Assembly (NCBI GenBank): GCA_013339895.1
Contig: JABACO010000058.1
Coordinates: 132,741-196,740 of the forward strand
DNA from: Ephydatia muelleri
Taxonomy: Eukaryota > Porifera > Demospongiae > Spongillida > Spongillidae
Length of the DNA: 64,000 nucleotides
Reading direction: 5' to 3'
Of this stretch, positions 45,401-58,309 are shown in pieces. Position numbers and translations under genes: made by a program. Below the pieces are notes generated by a model. That model worked only from the letters and a program-made list of their open reading frames with translations. It searched no databases and was not told where the DNA came from. Within the stretch, counting starts at the first letter, position 1. The number at the start of each line of letters is the position of its first letter.

Positions 45401-46305
45401 CCACCCTCTTCTGGCTGACTCGCAGGGCCGGAGGGCTGAGATGATATATATGACCATACATGTATATGGTGAAAACTGATAGTGAATATCATCTCAGCCC
45501 CCCTTTGTCTACGGCATGCTGAGATATGTCTATGTGAGGCTCGAGGTCGTTACGTCATAGCATCGACCAGGTAACCTGTTTGTTGAAGCCAGGCCATATT
45601 GAACTGTCCTGCTTCAAATGTTGTGTAAACTGTTGCATGCATGGTGGTACGAGACTACTAATAAATGAACGATCCTCCTGTCATATACGCTGTGAATTAC
45701 TTACCAATATCATTTTACAGAAAACCTAATTGTTTTACTAAGACACTTGCCCCTCCTGACACGTGATCTGGAATCACGTAACTAGAGGGATTGGAAACGA
45801 GCCCAATTAACATGGACGTTGCTACACTGTACGTGTATTATACACATGAGTTCGAATTCCCTCTCGAGCTCAGTAAGATTATTATTTCTCCACGCATAGA
45901 ATGAAGTAGTCAGCAGTACTACACTCAGTCATCTTTCTTAAATAGCCTTGTACTGCTGTAGTTCTTTATCTCTGGTTTTGTCTTGTCATACTTGTCAGCA
46001 CACGAGTGTGGACACAAATCGAAACAATATGGTGTCGAAAGTGGGATACTAAAAATGCATGGAGTGTCTAAAACCAACGAATGAAATTGATTTTTCGGCA
46101 ACGGACGGCGAGCAAAGAAATGTCATCAGCAATCTGTAAATGGAGCTGTTTATTCACCTAAGCATGGCCGCATGCAGATAATGAGCAGTGCAGTGCCATA
46201 ATCAGACATGAATGGATGAACTTGCGCGATTAATTTGGAACCTTATTACCAACATTCCAGCTATGACTGCAACAGATAGAGGATGGAACAAAGAATGATA
46301 GTATC
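42480..46305. repeat. segmental duplication unit containing AIG1-B (partner 59540-64000)
   Basis: Beyond the gene, 45303-46305 upstream (TATCACCATACTGATGCCATC..., AACTAGAGGGATTGGAAACG, CAGATAGAGGATGGAACAAA) and a shorter 3' stretch (CTCAATTGTAGTGAAACAC) match the surroundings of copy C at high identity. Copy A shares none of this upstream flank. The match ends only because the window ends at 64000. Confidence 0.85.
42540..45302 (-). pseudogene. AIG1/GIMAP-type GTPase gene, copy B
   Basis: Same layout as copy A: GTPase from MAELCILV at 45302 (GKTGVGKS, DSPG, TKAN all intact), linker, and glycine-zipper tail ending near 42542 (GAIAGGAIGGTLGATLGLAI, WKKINEGKHESK). Lesions: TGA at 44232-44234 where C has CGA and A has CAA; a 4-base insertion at about 44188-44195; TAA at about 42843, where A has AGA and C has CAA, just before LNEEQSRVFVDS. 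The linker has one more roughly 40-residue repeat unit than copy A. The first frame could still make an isolated GTPase of 356 residues. Confidence 0.75.
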
Positions 46306-46309
46306 GTGA

Positions 46310-49300
46310 AAGAATGTCATTGATGGTTGTCCAGACGTCCAACCACAGACTCCAGATGAGGTGTGACCATACTGGAACTTTCTTGATGTTCTATTAGAAG
46401 CAGAAAGGAGAGAGGCTCATCATATCGCCATACCTGCAACAAAGCACCCTGCATAGAATAGGTACTTTAATAAATTGCGTATGCGTAGGCGGAAACTGGT
46501 AATCTAAATTCCGTCGAAAATTGTGACCGTATTACGGATTTCTCTACGAGTGCTCAAGAAGATACGCGTTTTGTAAAGTTGTTTGGAAGGTATTTAGGAC
46601 TTTATTACTAGGTTAAAGAAGAAAAAGGGTTGCACGATACACTAATGGTGTCGAAATGTAAGGCAGCATACGGCGTAATTGTGTGTGCCTCGTTGATTTT
46701 ATAGTATTCTATCGCGATTAGCCATTCCCTAGTTTTTAAAGGTGCCAACTTGAGGAAGCGTTTGCCATATTCATTAGGTCTTAGTCTATACCAGGATACA
46801 ATTTCATGAACTTTGGATGGTGCCCAAGGGTCCATTTAACGGCACAGGTGTTTACTGTTGGATTGCTTAGAGCTCGACATAATATAACTTAACCTAGTAT
46901 TTCAGTGTTAGAGTCCTATGAATTAAACTTAATTTTTGTATTTTCAATGCATAGACAATCTATTTTGTTTGTGTGCCAAGGTGTTTTTTGATGCTCTATT
47001 TAATACACACCAAATTCGTCAAGGTGCGCGTTAGTTATTGAAACTGTTTTACAGTACGGATCCTCATGTCATTAAAAATAGCTGTATTATTGTGATATGA
47101 TGGTGCCACACAGCGTATTTTTCAAGACAATATATTCATGTTAGTGTATCCTTGAGAAATGCATGCTATTTGTATTGTTGATTAGAATGAGAACTGTTCA
47201 GATGTTTAGATGAGCATTACAAACTGCTAGTTCTTGAAATAAGGAATGGGTGTTGGTGCTATACACCTGGCAAACATCATCAGCACCAGTGTACAATATG
47301 TTTGCTGAGACCTGGCTGCATGGCTATGCCTTTATAGAAATGCACTTTCTAGGAGCAAAATATGCTCCTATAGGAATGCAGTTTGAGTGTAGCCAACAGA
47401 TTGTATGTTAAGGTATAGAAGTTGAAGGTGTTGATATCCTGGTATGTTGGATACAATGTCATGGCCTTTGTGTTGGGCTGTTGATGAGTGTTAGATATGC
47501 ATACACACAGTGCCATGTGGTATAAGAGATGGTTTCTGCAGATGTGTGAGCATTCCGCTAGGTGTCATGTGCACGGTCACTATACCCCCCCTCCCCCCCC
47601 CCCCAGTGGTGTTATATCTTATGCACAGGCTTCAGTCTAGAGATCTTGAGAAGAAGCAGGCCAGTGGCAGCAGATCAGGAAGCATCATGATTCTTAATAC
47701 AACTGTATATTAGTTGTGGCTATATGCCATGTTGTGATATTTTGTTTGAATAGAGCCGGCATGGTTTTTCCCCTCACTTCAGTGAGGTTTTTTCCCCTGA
47801 GGTGGTAAAGGCCCACCACCATCGCTAAATAAAGTAGGCTCAAAATCAAAAGCTTAGCTATATAGGTAGTTGGTCGCTGTTCTGTATGTAGGTTCTCGGT
47901 AGTATGAGGATCATGTCATGTGACGTTTTGTTTTGTGTCGGCATGTGCGGCACCAATTATATGTCAAAGTGATCAGTTGCATGGGTGATGCGACCATAAT
48001 ATAGAAGAAGCGTCTAATATTAAAGTAGGTTCCTTGTTGGAAAAGTAAAATGGGACAATGCAGAAGTTGTGTGCGCACACACTCTCAGAACGAGTAAGAA
48101 AATATAGTTAAATCTGTAAAGTTAGTTAGTAAGCAACATTTTTATATTACAAGAACAGAGACCTAAAGATAAGAAGAGAGTAGTTTAAGGAGGAAGATAG
48201 AAAAGAAGTTGCAATGTGTGGCACTAGAGGAAGTTGATTTATCAAATGAATTTCCAGATACCTTGGAATGTAAAAGGAATATAATATTAAGCAATTGTAA
48301 GTCAGTTATTAATGGTCTGTATTTTGAACAGCTATGGTAGCATCACAATGTGCTATATAATATGTGTAAAGCAATCAGAGAAGTCCTAAAGTAATTATTA
48401 CATATTGGAAGAATGACAGCGAAGTAGAAGGAGAGAACATTACAATATCACAATATGGGCTATTGGCAGCGGATTGCATAAATGGAGACCTAAATTTAGA
48501 TATAATGTGTATTTGACACTGTGAGCCTTATCAAGAGTATCTATGTTGTATTTTATGCAATTATGGCATCATTATCTTGAATACTTTTACAGTAGCTGCA
48601 TGGAGAAGTCAAGCGGTCACAGTTTTTTATATCGCGGTCCATTCACATTGCGTACATTGTAAGTTACCCGCGATGCAATGTTTGAAAAGCTATAACTTTT
48701 GAAATACTAATCTGTTTTCATTGGCAAATGCATATTTTTGATGCATTCATTTTGCTCTGTTAGGGTATACATAAAAGTTCAAGTTATATTAATTTTCAAA
48801 TATTTATTAAAGTACCTACATAGAATTCACATGAGCCACTAGCTACACTGGCATCACCAAGTGCACTCAACAAGCCAGACTGAAAAGGGGTGTTTTGGCC
48901 TCATAAACATGGAGAATGTCAGACATACTAGGGTTCAAACCCAAAGGAACCAATGGTGCATGGAGAGATCCCCATGGTTGTGACCACAGATGTGTTCCAG
49001 ATGATTTTGATTACCTACTATTGTTGGTATCAAGTATTAATTAACTTTAATTTTGAACTGTAAGTGCATCTTTTAATCACAATAAAGGTAATCCAATCTC
49101 TTGCAGCTAGCCCATGCTGTTGCAATTTATGTAGCACAGTGTGCATAATTTAAAGTTGCTTCATAGAAAAAAAACTTATGCAGGATTCCTTGTAATATTT
49201 CAATCAACACCCATATATTCAAGACCCAAAAACAGTTATAAGTAGTTTTTATTATAATTAGATCAATTAAGAGAATAATGCAAAATTTCATACCTCTGTC

Positions 49301-49470
49301 GTTTAATATGTGCTTGATTACTCCATCATGAATGAATTACAATGCACCTCTTATCACTAAAAATTAATGTAATTATTGGAGCTTTTATAGTCCACAGATA
49401 ATGTACTTTAACCAACGTATAATATTTTGGATTTAATTTCAAGTTCATTAATAGTTGATAACAACTGGAC
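46310..49470. other. no gene recognised
   Basis: Three kilobases of AT-rich sequence without a supported exon. A small palindrome CCTCACTTCAGTGAGG is at 47772-47790. The minus frame at 46608-46835 has no family resemblance. Confidence 0.4.
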
Positions 49471-49477
49471 TACTACT

Positions 49478-49579
49478 TTAGGTACATTGAGTTTTGCAGG
49501 CTACCAGACACTTCAAGCAGTTCTTCTTGTTGCAGTACTTTTCCCCTAGCTTCTTGTGCACCACCTTCACCACTATGCC
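49478..49579 (-). pseudogene. KIN17-like C-terminal exon fragment
   Basis: After a good acceptor (ACCTTTCAG|GGCATA) the minus strand reads GIVVKVVHKKLGEKYCNKKN, resembling the start of the C-terminal KOW/SH3-like module of KIN17 (IIVKIITKKLGEKYHKKK in vertebrates). KIN17 is a nuclear DNA/RNA-binding protein. After KKN the match fades unless the frame is shifted by one (KK-LLEVSG). No other KIN17 exon was found on either side, so this is most likely an isolated relic; a chance match in 20 residues is possible. Confidence 0.4.
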
Positions 49580-50222
49580 CTGAAAGGTACAGTAAGTCAG
49601 ATAAAACGCAGGAGCAAAGATGTTATGCAGGACCTGTTGTACAATCGTGTAGCAGAGGCACAAAATGAGTCATCATGCACTCATACTGTGCACAGTGGTT
49701 TAAAACCATAGCTGACCAGGACATTTTCAAATTACTGTATACAAATATAACCAACTTGTTTATATCCTGATTTATAATGAGGTGATAAAATTAATGTAAG
49801 TTGTTAAATAAAGTTAATAGGATACAATCAAGACAGGTTAATCAAGTTTAACATAATTATATATAAATTCCATTATTGTAATGAATTGATAGGTATTAAT
49901 GGCAAAATTATATTGCACTAAACAGGTACTAAATGATGTAGGAAATAATTATCCCAGAATAGTTCATTAAATTCAAGGCAAACAATCAAGATTCTTAATA
50001 CTTTATAATCAAAAAATACATTTTATAACTAACATAATTTATAATCATAAATGTAATTCAGTTCAGTTCAAATATATCTCTGGCATGATACAATTCTTAT
50101 GCTGCATTAGCCTATAGTGGGCTGGTAAGTCTACTTTGGTCTTCAATTCCTGCCTAAGACTATAGTATACCCTGTCCAACCAAGCTTGTAAGTAGATAAA
50201 ATAAATAGAGCCTCATCTAAAC

Positions 50223-50785
50223 TTATCTCTCTGCTAACCATTTCCCCTTGTGGAACAACTTGAGACCTACTGAAGCTACAGCCCTGTCATGTATGTAATT
50301 CTCCCTATGAAGCATGTATCCTAACAATTGAGTAGTTGTTATTTTTTGCACTTCTGCTTCCTTCTTCAATAGAGCAAACAAAGTATCTGTTCTCCTTTTG
50401 GAATGACGAGGGCTCAGTGCATCGAGTGGAGCAATTGTGCTGGTACTTGCTTCATCTTGTTCTTTTTCAATCTCTTCCACTTCATTTCCTTCATGTTCAT
50501 CTGAACTCTGAGCAATAGTTGGCTCATCGGTAACATGAGGTTTAAAAAACCTCTCTTGCTGAAACTCCATAAATGCCTTCTTTGTACTTTCGCTCTTCTG
50601 CCGTTTGCTTAATTTAGCCCATCACTACGAAAGCGATTAACCCATCGATCAAGACCTACAGGCTCGTCCACTATTCCTTCATCGTTCATAAATCGTCTGG
50701 CTGCCTCCACGTTGCTTTTAACCTTCATTACGTACCTTTCAAACGCTTCTTGATTGCTAATACTAGTACTTCGGTCGTCGGCCAT
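50223..50785 (-). pseudogene. small acidic/basic protein of unknown function, one frameshift
   Basis: ATG at 50785 opens MADDRSTSISNQEAFERYVM, which runs to RWVNRFRSDGLN* (stop near 50612). A one-base shift in the GGG of that region restores AKLSKRQKSESTKKAFMEFQ, and the second frame continues to the stop at 50223 through an acidic stretch (EGNEVEEIEKEQDEASTST). The joined product would be about 185 residues, single exon, helix-rich at the N-terminus. I do not recognise it; the context suggests a mobile-element accessory ORF or processed gene. Confidence 0.45.
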
Positions 50786-50789
50786 GATT

Positions 50790-51590
50790 ACAAAAGCAAG
50801 TTAAGTTGCGATTATTAACAACGTTGCATCGTTAGTCGCTCGTGTTTAGAGCGTTTTTAAAAATCCAAAATTTGAAGCGGCAAGAAGCGGCGCGTGTTAA
50901 TAGGTAGGCATGTCATAGCAGAAGGCTTTTACCATATTACTTTGCTTGAGAAGGCCGCCCTTTTTCACCCATTTGTTCCCTTAGGCGGTTGCACGTGATT
51001 TTATTACATTCCGCAACTGAGTAATCCACAATTAAATTTAAGTCCTGTGACGAGCTATGCGTATAAAAATTATACCAGCTTCTGTAAGAAGGCTTTAAGA
51101 ATATACTTTATTTACTTTCCATCACTCACAGTGATTTTAAAATAATCCGTAACACACAAATACATCTGTTGAACACATTTACCTCAAATTAATACTTTGC
51201 ACTTGGCTATCAGGGCCAATATAAGGCCTAATTTGAAGTTGTAGCACAAATTATGATAGCTCAAGGAGTTTAAAACAATTTTTTAAAATAAAGTCTGACA
51301 TTATATCCTGACCCCATGTCATGGTCTTAAACCACTGTGCTGTGCGTCTGTGTGTTACATGTACAGTACATGTACACGTGTTTGAGCTCTATATCCGCAA
51401 ATTTGAATACCAGTTAACAGTTCTTTTGTAGCTGTAGAAATGCTGCAAAAATCTAACCCTCTATCTTACAAGATAAAAACCTCTTCCACCTTCACAACAC
51501 CTCAGACGTAAACCTCTAAAGTCACACGCACACTCACAGTACAACAGTGATCCAGTTCTCTCGTCTGTTCATCTTCTCCTTTCTCTGTTC
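50790..51590. other. no gene recognised
   Basis: Nothing supported on either strand. Confidence 0.4.
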
Positions 51591-51604
51591 CTCCATCTCC
51601 CAGC

Positions 51605-51752
51605 AGTAGGTAGGGATGAGAGGGTACAGTGAGGGGAAGTGTGGGAGAGCGCAGTGAGGGAGTGAAAGGGTGCAGTGAGGGGAGTGTGGGAGGGTGCAGT
51701 GAGGGGAAGGTGGAAGGGTGCAGTGATGGAGTGTGGGAGGGTGCAGTAAGCA
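51605..51752. repeat. G-rich minisatellite (about 25-bp unit)
   Basis: Five to six imperfect units of the form GTGTGGGAGGGTGCAGTGAG with a strand bias of G over C. The His/Pro/Leu minus-strand frame is a by-product. Confidence 0.8.
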
Positions 51753-51759
51753 GTAAGAG

Positions 51760-53000
51760 CTGTACTTTTGATGAAGAACTCTATTGATGACTAGTAGTGC
51801 AATTTTGTACACAACTCTCCAATGCTATTAGCTGCTTTATAATGGAAGAAGAGCTGACGAAAAAGAGAAGAGTAAGAAGTGGCCACAAATCCTTCCCTAC
51901 CGCTACTAGGATGATGACACAAATGTCATGTTTGAATTGGGAAGGTAAACCATGCCGAGACACCACTGGTTATTTATTTCTGGCAGGCCTGATAAGCACC
52001 AAAAGAGACCAGAAACTTGAGAAGATTAACCAAGGTCATCAGGGAATTGGGCAGTGCCATCTCAAAGCATTGTCATTGTCCGCTTGGCCTTAACAACTTA
52101 CAACACATATATTGGATATTGAAACTGTGGTTAAACATTGTTGTTACATGTGTTAAGGGAGCCAGACTCCACAAGGAGACAATGATTGCTTTAGACTCTC
52201 TGATTACCCTTTGGCATGGATCGTGTGGGAGCTGATTTGTTTCAACTAAACTGAATAAATCATTTAGTTGTTGTAGATTTTTTTTCTCGTACATCGAAGT
52301 TGTTAAGCTACTTCTACAGCCTCATGTGCAGTTGTAGAGGCAATGAAAAAAATATTTTCCAGAAATACATGATTAGCAAAATGTTAGTAGAACTTTATCA
52401 CATCAAATGTTATCAATAGGATGGATCAACAAAAGTCACTGCTTCAGCAAGAGGAGATATGACAATGTGTTTTGTGCCATCTTCAATTTCAATGCAAATG
52501 GCATCTAGTACATCACAGTGACTGTCATAAATATTTATCACAAACATTTTGTTACAATTCATATTGGAAAAATAGTTTCCCTACAAGCTTCGGCTGCATC
52601 CTTTATGAATTCCACAGAAGCAATACAGTTTCTGATGGTTACATAGATAAATGGACAAAATGAAGAATAAGTGTGACACACGCTTTTGTCATGCCTTCCC
52701 TTACAAACTAGATCCTTGCTACAATGCATTCATTAATACAGTGACATAATGTCTTCAGCTTCAGTGTGACAGAGGCTCAGCTCAGCTGCAAGTTTGTTAG
52801 CCAAATCAATAAAGCGAGTGGAGGGGGGTCTGTTACACGACTCCGAATGATTAATAATGCTTTACACACTAGAGTGGGAGGCACCCTTAGTTAATGGGGT
52901 GGTGACTTGGGAGTAGTTCGCAATGTATTGTATGGAGGATGGACACCATGGTACAGACAAGGTAATGATGGACACATTGATACAGACATGGCTTTGATGG
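51760..53000. other. no gene recognised
   Basis: Short frames at 51797-52093 and 52472-52663 show no family resemblance and no splice support. Confidence 0.4.
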
Positions 53001-53009
53001 ACACCAAGG

Positions 53010-53190
53010 TACAACACACAAGACACACACAGACATACACACTGACACAAGACGCACACACTGACACAAGACACACACAGACATACACACTGACACAAGA
53101 CACACACAGACGTACACACAAGACGCACACAGACATACACACTGACACAAGACACACACAGATACACGCACTGACACAAGACACAAGCAG
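53010..53190. repeat. ACACAAGACACACACAGACATAC minisatellite
   Basis: About six variants of a 25-35-bp unit built from GACACAAGACACACACAGAC and TACACACT. Open frames across it are artefacts. Confidence 0.85.
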
Positions 53191-53674
53191 TCCTTTACTC
53201 ACAAACAGCAAAACTTAAGAAAGAAAATTGTGAATAGGCTTTGTGGCCACTTCTTGCACTTTGCAAACAACACACGAGGGTACAGGGTGTATGTTCATTG
53301 GTTTGGTGAACTTGGAAGCATATAATGTAGATCTGCCCAACACATCTCCAACACCTTATATGGAGAAAGTAGAGACATAAAAGCATTACCAAGTGTAAGC
53401 CTAAAGTAATCAATTGATAGTCCTAGGTATGCCCTAGGTTTATCGTAGGTAACCGTAAAGAAATACCTCAATATTCCTAGGTTCATTCTATACATGTTGG
53501 TTTATCTAATAGCAACTGCAGAGACACGCAAATATAAACACATACAACACATATAATACACACACTAAAATGTCAATGGGAGGAGATTACCAGCAGAGGT
53601 CGGGCATTGCCCAATCCTATTATGATTATGTTCCACCAGGTCACCCTCCTCCCTCATCCCATCCTCATGGTCCA

Positions 53675-53800
53675 CATAAGGAGGGAACATGGCTGGCATG
53701 TAGGAACATGGTTGACATATAAGGAGGGAACATGGCTGACATGGAAGGGAACATGGTTGACCAGAATGAACATGGTGGTTAACATATAAGGAGTCCCCTT
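53675..53800. repeat. AAGGAGGGAACATGGCTGAC minisatellite
   Basis: GGAACATGG(C/T)TGACAT(A/G)(T/G)AA is repeated five times with spacing of 20-30 bases. Confidence 0.8.
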
Positions 53801-53809
53801 CTCCCCACT

Positions 53810-55984
53810 CCTCTTCTAATTGTAAGTCAGCTCTGCAGGAATGAATCATACTCTTTTATTTCAACCAATGTACATAGCAAATAGCAACTAAGATAGCTGA
53901 ATTGCAACCGCATACTGTCCAATACCAAAATAAGTTTCTATGCACTGGAAACAATAAATACAATCTGCCCTTCTGTGGTAAGCAACACACATTCATTTTA
54001 ACACACACTCCTAACACTTACAGTGTCAGAATTCAGGTTACAATTTGGCAAACCATTGCAAGCATCACCAAATATTCTAATCGAAGTGCAGACGCCCATT
54101 GACAGGGAACAATGTCTCCATCTGTGTCACCCCCTAAAGGCTACGAGTAAATAGCAACCCATTAATCATTCACTATTCATTCAGCTTCACGGCATTGACA
54201 TTTTTTATAATATAGGTCCAAAGTAAATAAAAAGAATGAAAACACAACCAACCGAGAATAAAAGGACATCGGGAATGAAGCGTGCTCTATATCTGAGATA
54301 AAAATGAAGACTTTGAATTAAATTGATTGCTAACTTTTTTAATTTTTATTCTTTATTATAGTTCAGATATCCTCTTTGAAAGTAATAATGCTGACTACCA
54401 GATTAGTCGGCTTTCGCATGCGCAATAAACGGTGGGAGGCGTGCCGAATAACACATCACGCGATGCGATGCTTTCGTACTACTGATGGGCGTGATAGTGG
54501 TTATGGTCAGCCCAGGTCTCTGGCCAGTCCATCTCAATGTCACGTTTTCTACCAATTGAAACAGACAGCTGCGGTCACGCATTCCTAGAAAATAAAACAA
54601 CTCGTTATTCTCACCGAATCAATTGCCTATTTCAACGACTAAGCAGAGTAGCGTCGCTGCTTGACTCTTTACCCACAACCCAAGGCATACTCCCAGTTGA
54701 ATAGGTTGCTATTCCATTGGTGATTGGTCACAAATACATCGTTTCATAAATACGGAAACATTATCGTCATTATTGCTGTTCTCATAGACAGCTACCAGGT
54801 GGTGATTTAACCCGTGCTAGCACATAATGTGCATCATACTCAGACATAGGAACATGCTGATCGTACTATCACAGTATTATACGCACTGTGGCAAATCTGT
54901 AAATGATAGGTGAGATTTCAAATTGTTCTAAAATGCCCTCTAGTAGTCCGCACACGCCGGCACTTATTTATTCTTTCAGCCGAGCTGAATGTGACACACT
55001 TCATGCCTACACACTCAAAGAAGGACGAACGCATTGCATCAGAAATAGGTTAGAATAATTAAGCGCAAGCTTGATTTGCAATATGTACAGCACAATTCCA
55101 ATTTAATAATTTTTTCAACTTAATTAAGCTAATGTACTTATAAATCCTCTAAACATTAGAAGTTGTCATACATTATTTTATCATACAACCTAAGTAAAAT
55201 GTATTAGATTTTATCGTTACATCTATTAAAGATAATCAGATTTGGGGGTCTTAGGCCATGATGCACAACACCTCATGAAGCGCCTCGGTGATCAAATTGC
55301 ACTGAAGTGGGAGAAGTCACATTCTGTAGTAATGGGATTGGTTCGTGCCAGATTAGCCTTTGCTTCCTCTCATGATCAATGACCAAATTCCATTTCCAAT
55401 GATCTGTAACGTGTTGAGTCAACAGCACTCACTCAATCTACAATAGACACATCGAATAGATTGATACAGTGCATTGCTCATTAAGTATGGCTATACTTTA
55501 TAGATAGCATACAAGAGGGGTTGGAAACTAGTCTCGTTAGCGCCACTCGCATACATACTTGACAATAAAAAACTGAATGCATATCAAATGAATCAGCATA
55601 TTGGTATTCAAAACTGCTTTTAGTTTTTCTGTTTCTAAAGGGCAAACGGACCGTTACGTACCTAAGACAAAACGATCGATGCGGAAAGGTGTGATTTCTA
55701 TGACGTCATCTTAAAATAGTCGTAGCTATGTTGTCTTAACATTTTCATTCCAAATATCAATCCAAGAAACATATCTTGTAACACCTAAAATACCATGTGA
55801 GAAATGGTACTAAATTACAGGCATCAATTAATGTATAACTCAGCCCGGTACTTCCACCCATTTTCTTCTAGCCATTGTAGAGTTTTACTTTTTTTTTTTT
55901 TTCGGATTCAATTTAGGCATGAAAAATCAATGGTAGCATTTCTCGTGATCGTATTGAGGGTCTGGTATTAACGCAAGCCCGTAG

Positions 55985-56018
<34 letters not shown>

Positions 56019-56200
56019 CGAACGATATGCTGTATGCTGATGGTAACTGCATTTTCCGATAGGAGGGAGCATTTGGGTGGAAAACACGTACATCAAAAAT
56101 TGCCCGATGGTGACGATCACCCCCAAAACCTTGTGCGTTGAACAGGTTAGCTGTAAAGTCCCTCAGATCGTTGTGGCGCACAGATGGAAAACCACCTGTC
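53810..56200. other. no gene recognised; G30 tract inside
   Basis: No supported exon. A minus frame at 54403-54600 (RDRSCLFQLVENVTLRW...) has an upstream TTTTCTAG but no recognisable family. A GGGGTTGGAAACTAG motif at 55515 resembles the end of the 24687-25525 element. The G homopolymer is at 55987-56016. Confidence 0.4.
55987..56016. repeat. homopolymer G tract (30 G)
   Basis: 30 consecutive G about 200 bases before the perfect palindromes. Confidence 0.95.
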
Positions 56201-56218
56201 GGGCAGGTGAGTGCATGT

Positions 56219-56282
56219 ACTGCTTTCTAATTAGAGTATAAAGTCAACGTACGTTGACTTTATACTCTAATTAGAAAGCAGT
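56219..56282. repeat. perfect 64-bp palindrome, no spacer
   Basis: Arms of 32 bases (ACTGCTTTCTAATTAGAGTA... ) meet at AACGT|ACGTT at 56250/56251. Checked base by base: every position from 56219 to 56282 pairs, and pairing stops at 56218/56283. Confidence 0.95.
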
Positions 56283-56405
56283 GCAACGTGTTTGACGTTT
56301 TTGAGGAGGTACCGACCGTCATTGGAAGAGTTGAATACACAACGTTGTGTATTCAACTCTTCCAATGACGGTCGGTACCTCCTCAAAAACGTCAAACACG
56401 TTGCA
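56282..56405. repeat. perfect 124-bp palindrome, no spacer
   Basis: Arms of 62 bases (TGCAACGTGTTTGACGTTTT...) meet at ACAAC|GTTGT at 56343/56344. Every base from 56282 to 56405 pairs. It shares its first base with the last base of the 64-bp palindrome. Confidence 0.95.
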
Positions 56406-56409
56406 GGCA

Positions 56410-58250
56410 AGCACTTCTGTCTACCATGATACTTTCAGGATGATTGGCTATGCGCAATGGCTCATCAGCTCGCCGCTGAATGTGTGACAGCTATCTCATT
56501 GCTTATCACATTAAAACTGAATTTGGTTTTCGTAGTATGGAATCATTACTCTGTTGGAGATAAAGTTATTGGACTTACAATACACTTCTTTGTAGAATTG
56601 TGTAATCCATTCAACCTTAGAGCCACATAAATACACCTTTTTTTACTCCGTACCTATGTATAAACACCTTGCATTGTTGTGTTGATCTATGAGCCAACTT
56701 TCAGAATTTTTGGACTGTGCGCAATGATTTATTTTCGCTATAGGACTGCGGGAGATGCCAAATACTGTAAACCATGCATGTAACGACCGTTTGATAAGCC
56801 TGAAATTCAACCAGATGCCATATCCTTTTTCAGATGGTTATTAATTGACTACGGACTTTGATGCGCTGACTGAGATCTATGAAGATGATTAAATAAAGAG
56901 ATGATACTTAAAAGAACACTATAAAGAGGACTAGTTATGCAGTTGCACTCAAAAAGGGAAAAAACTGAGGTTTGCTACCTCAGTAGCTCATATCTTGAAT
57001 TTGAATACCATTTCATGGAACCAAACTATTGATTGAAGCTTTAAAAGCATTTATTGGTAAGTTGTGCAAAAAACTGTGTGCACTAAATAAATTAAACTAG
57101 AAATTGGGAAGCTATTGTGCAACTTCTAAGCGATGATTATGTGATACTAAGGTCTGAGTTTGCCTTAGCAAATTCCAACAGAAATACAAGACCTCATGCC
57201 ACCCACTGCTAAACTGCTGAGATCAGATTGCAATAAGTGTGATGATGCAAGAGAGAAATTATCTTAAATGTCAAATAAATGTATTCAACTATAAACAGTT
57301 CAAAGGCATTCCAAGTTTGAAAGATAATACAAGAAAGCTTACTCGAACATCAAAACGCAAGGCTGCAATAGAAATGAAATTGTGCACAGAACTTTGTAAA
57401 AAATATATATATATCAAATGTTCAACAAGATAAATATTGAAAGATCTCTAACTTGGTTAGCAAGCTTAGTGCAGGGATGGTAAACCAACAATTGAAAAAT
57501 GTATTGAGGAAAAATAAAATAAAGTTGCACATTTGGCAATGATTGTGCAGCGGCAAATGTTATATATGGACAAACCAAGATGCGATTAAACAGGGTACAG
57601 GAAACCCAAGTGGCTCTTTAAGCACTTTTTATGTCATGAAAATAAAAAGCCAGGGACTGGTATATGTAGGAAATCGATTCAATGTCTGATTTTATTTGGC
57701 TGGAAAAATTTTAAGATTAAAGAGAGGTTATTGTATTGTCTGCAAAATATGTGTTACTGCAAAAAACTGTTTGAAGTCTAGCTTAAATAATACTTCACTT
57801 AAGAGTACTGGGATTAATTGGAAAGTTTATCATGGGGCCTTGGATGACAGTAATAGCGAATGTATAGCTAACTTCGAAATCGTTCCTATGTTAAAGATGT
57901 GCACAATGACATTGTGGGACCTGATACAGAAACCAACTTCTTTCTAACTGCAACACCAAATGTCTTTGGAGAGAAGTTAAGTCAAGAGGATGAGACTCTA
58001 AATTTTGTGTTTACATGCACAACTATCAAGTGATGAGGAATATGAGCGAGGCTGTAGGTTCTTGAGCAGCAGCTGGAGCCATACTTTCATGGTTCTCTCA
58101 ATAACCCATCAAAGATACGCTAGTAAGAAGTCAAGCTGCTCCAGTGTATAATATGCTATCTGAACAGGTTTAAACTCATCCAACTGTTCTTTAAGTATAT
58201 CAATCATAATGACAAACAAATGTCTCTCAACGGGTTGATTTTTGGTCTAG
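56410..58250. other. no gene recognised
   Basis: AT-rich, with disconnected frames at 57239-57433 and 57696-57947 (CIVCKICVTAKNC...) that I cannot place. Confidence 0.4.
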
Positions 58251-58309
58251 TAAATAATCGCTTCATGATATGTTCTTCCTGGATATCCGATTATCTGGCT
58301 GCGGCATCC

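Noticed and set aside
48925..48950. GGGTTCAAACCC resembling a tRNA T-arm / B box
   Set aside because: No A box, acceptor stem or cloverleaf can be drawn around it.
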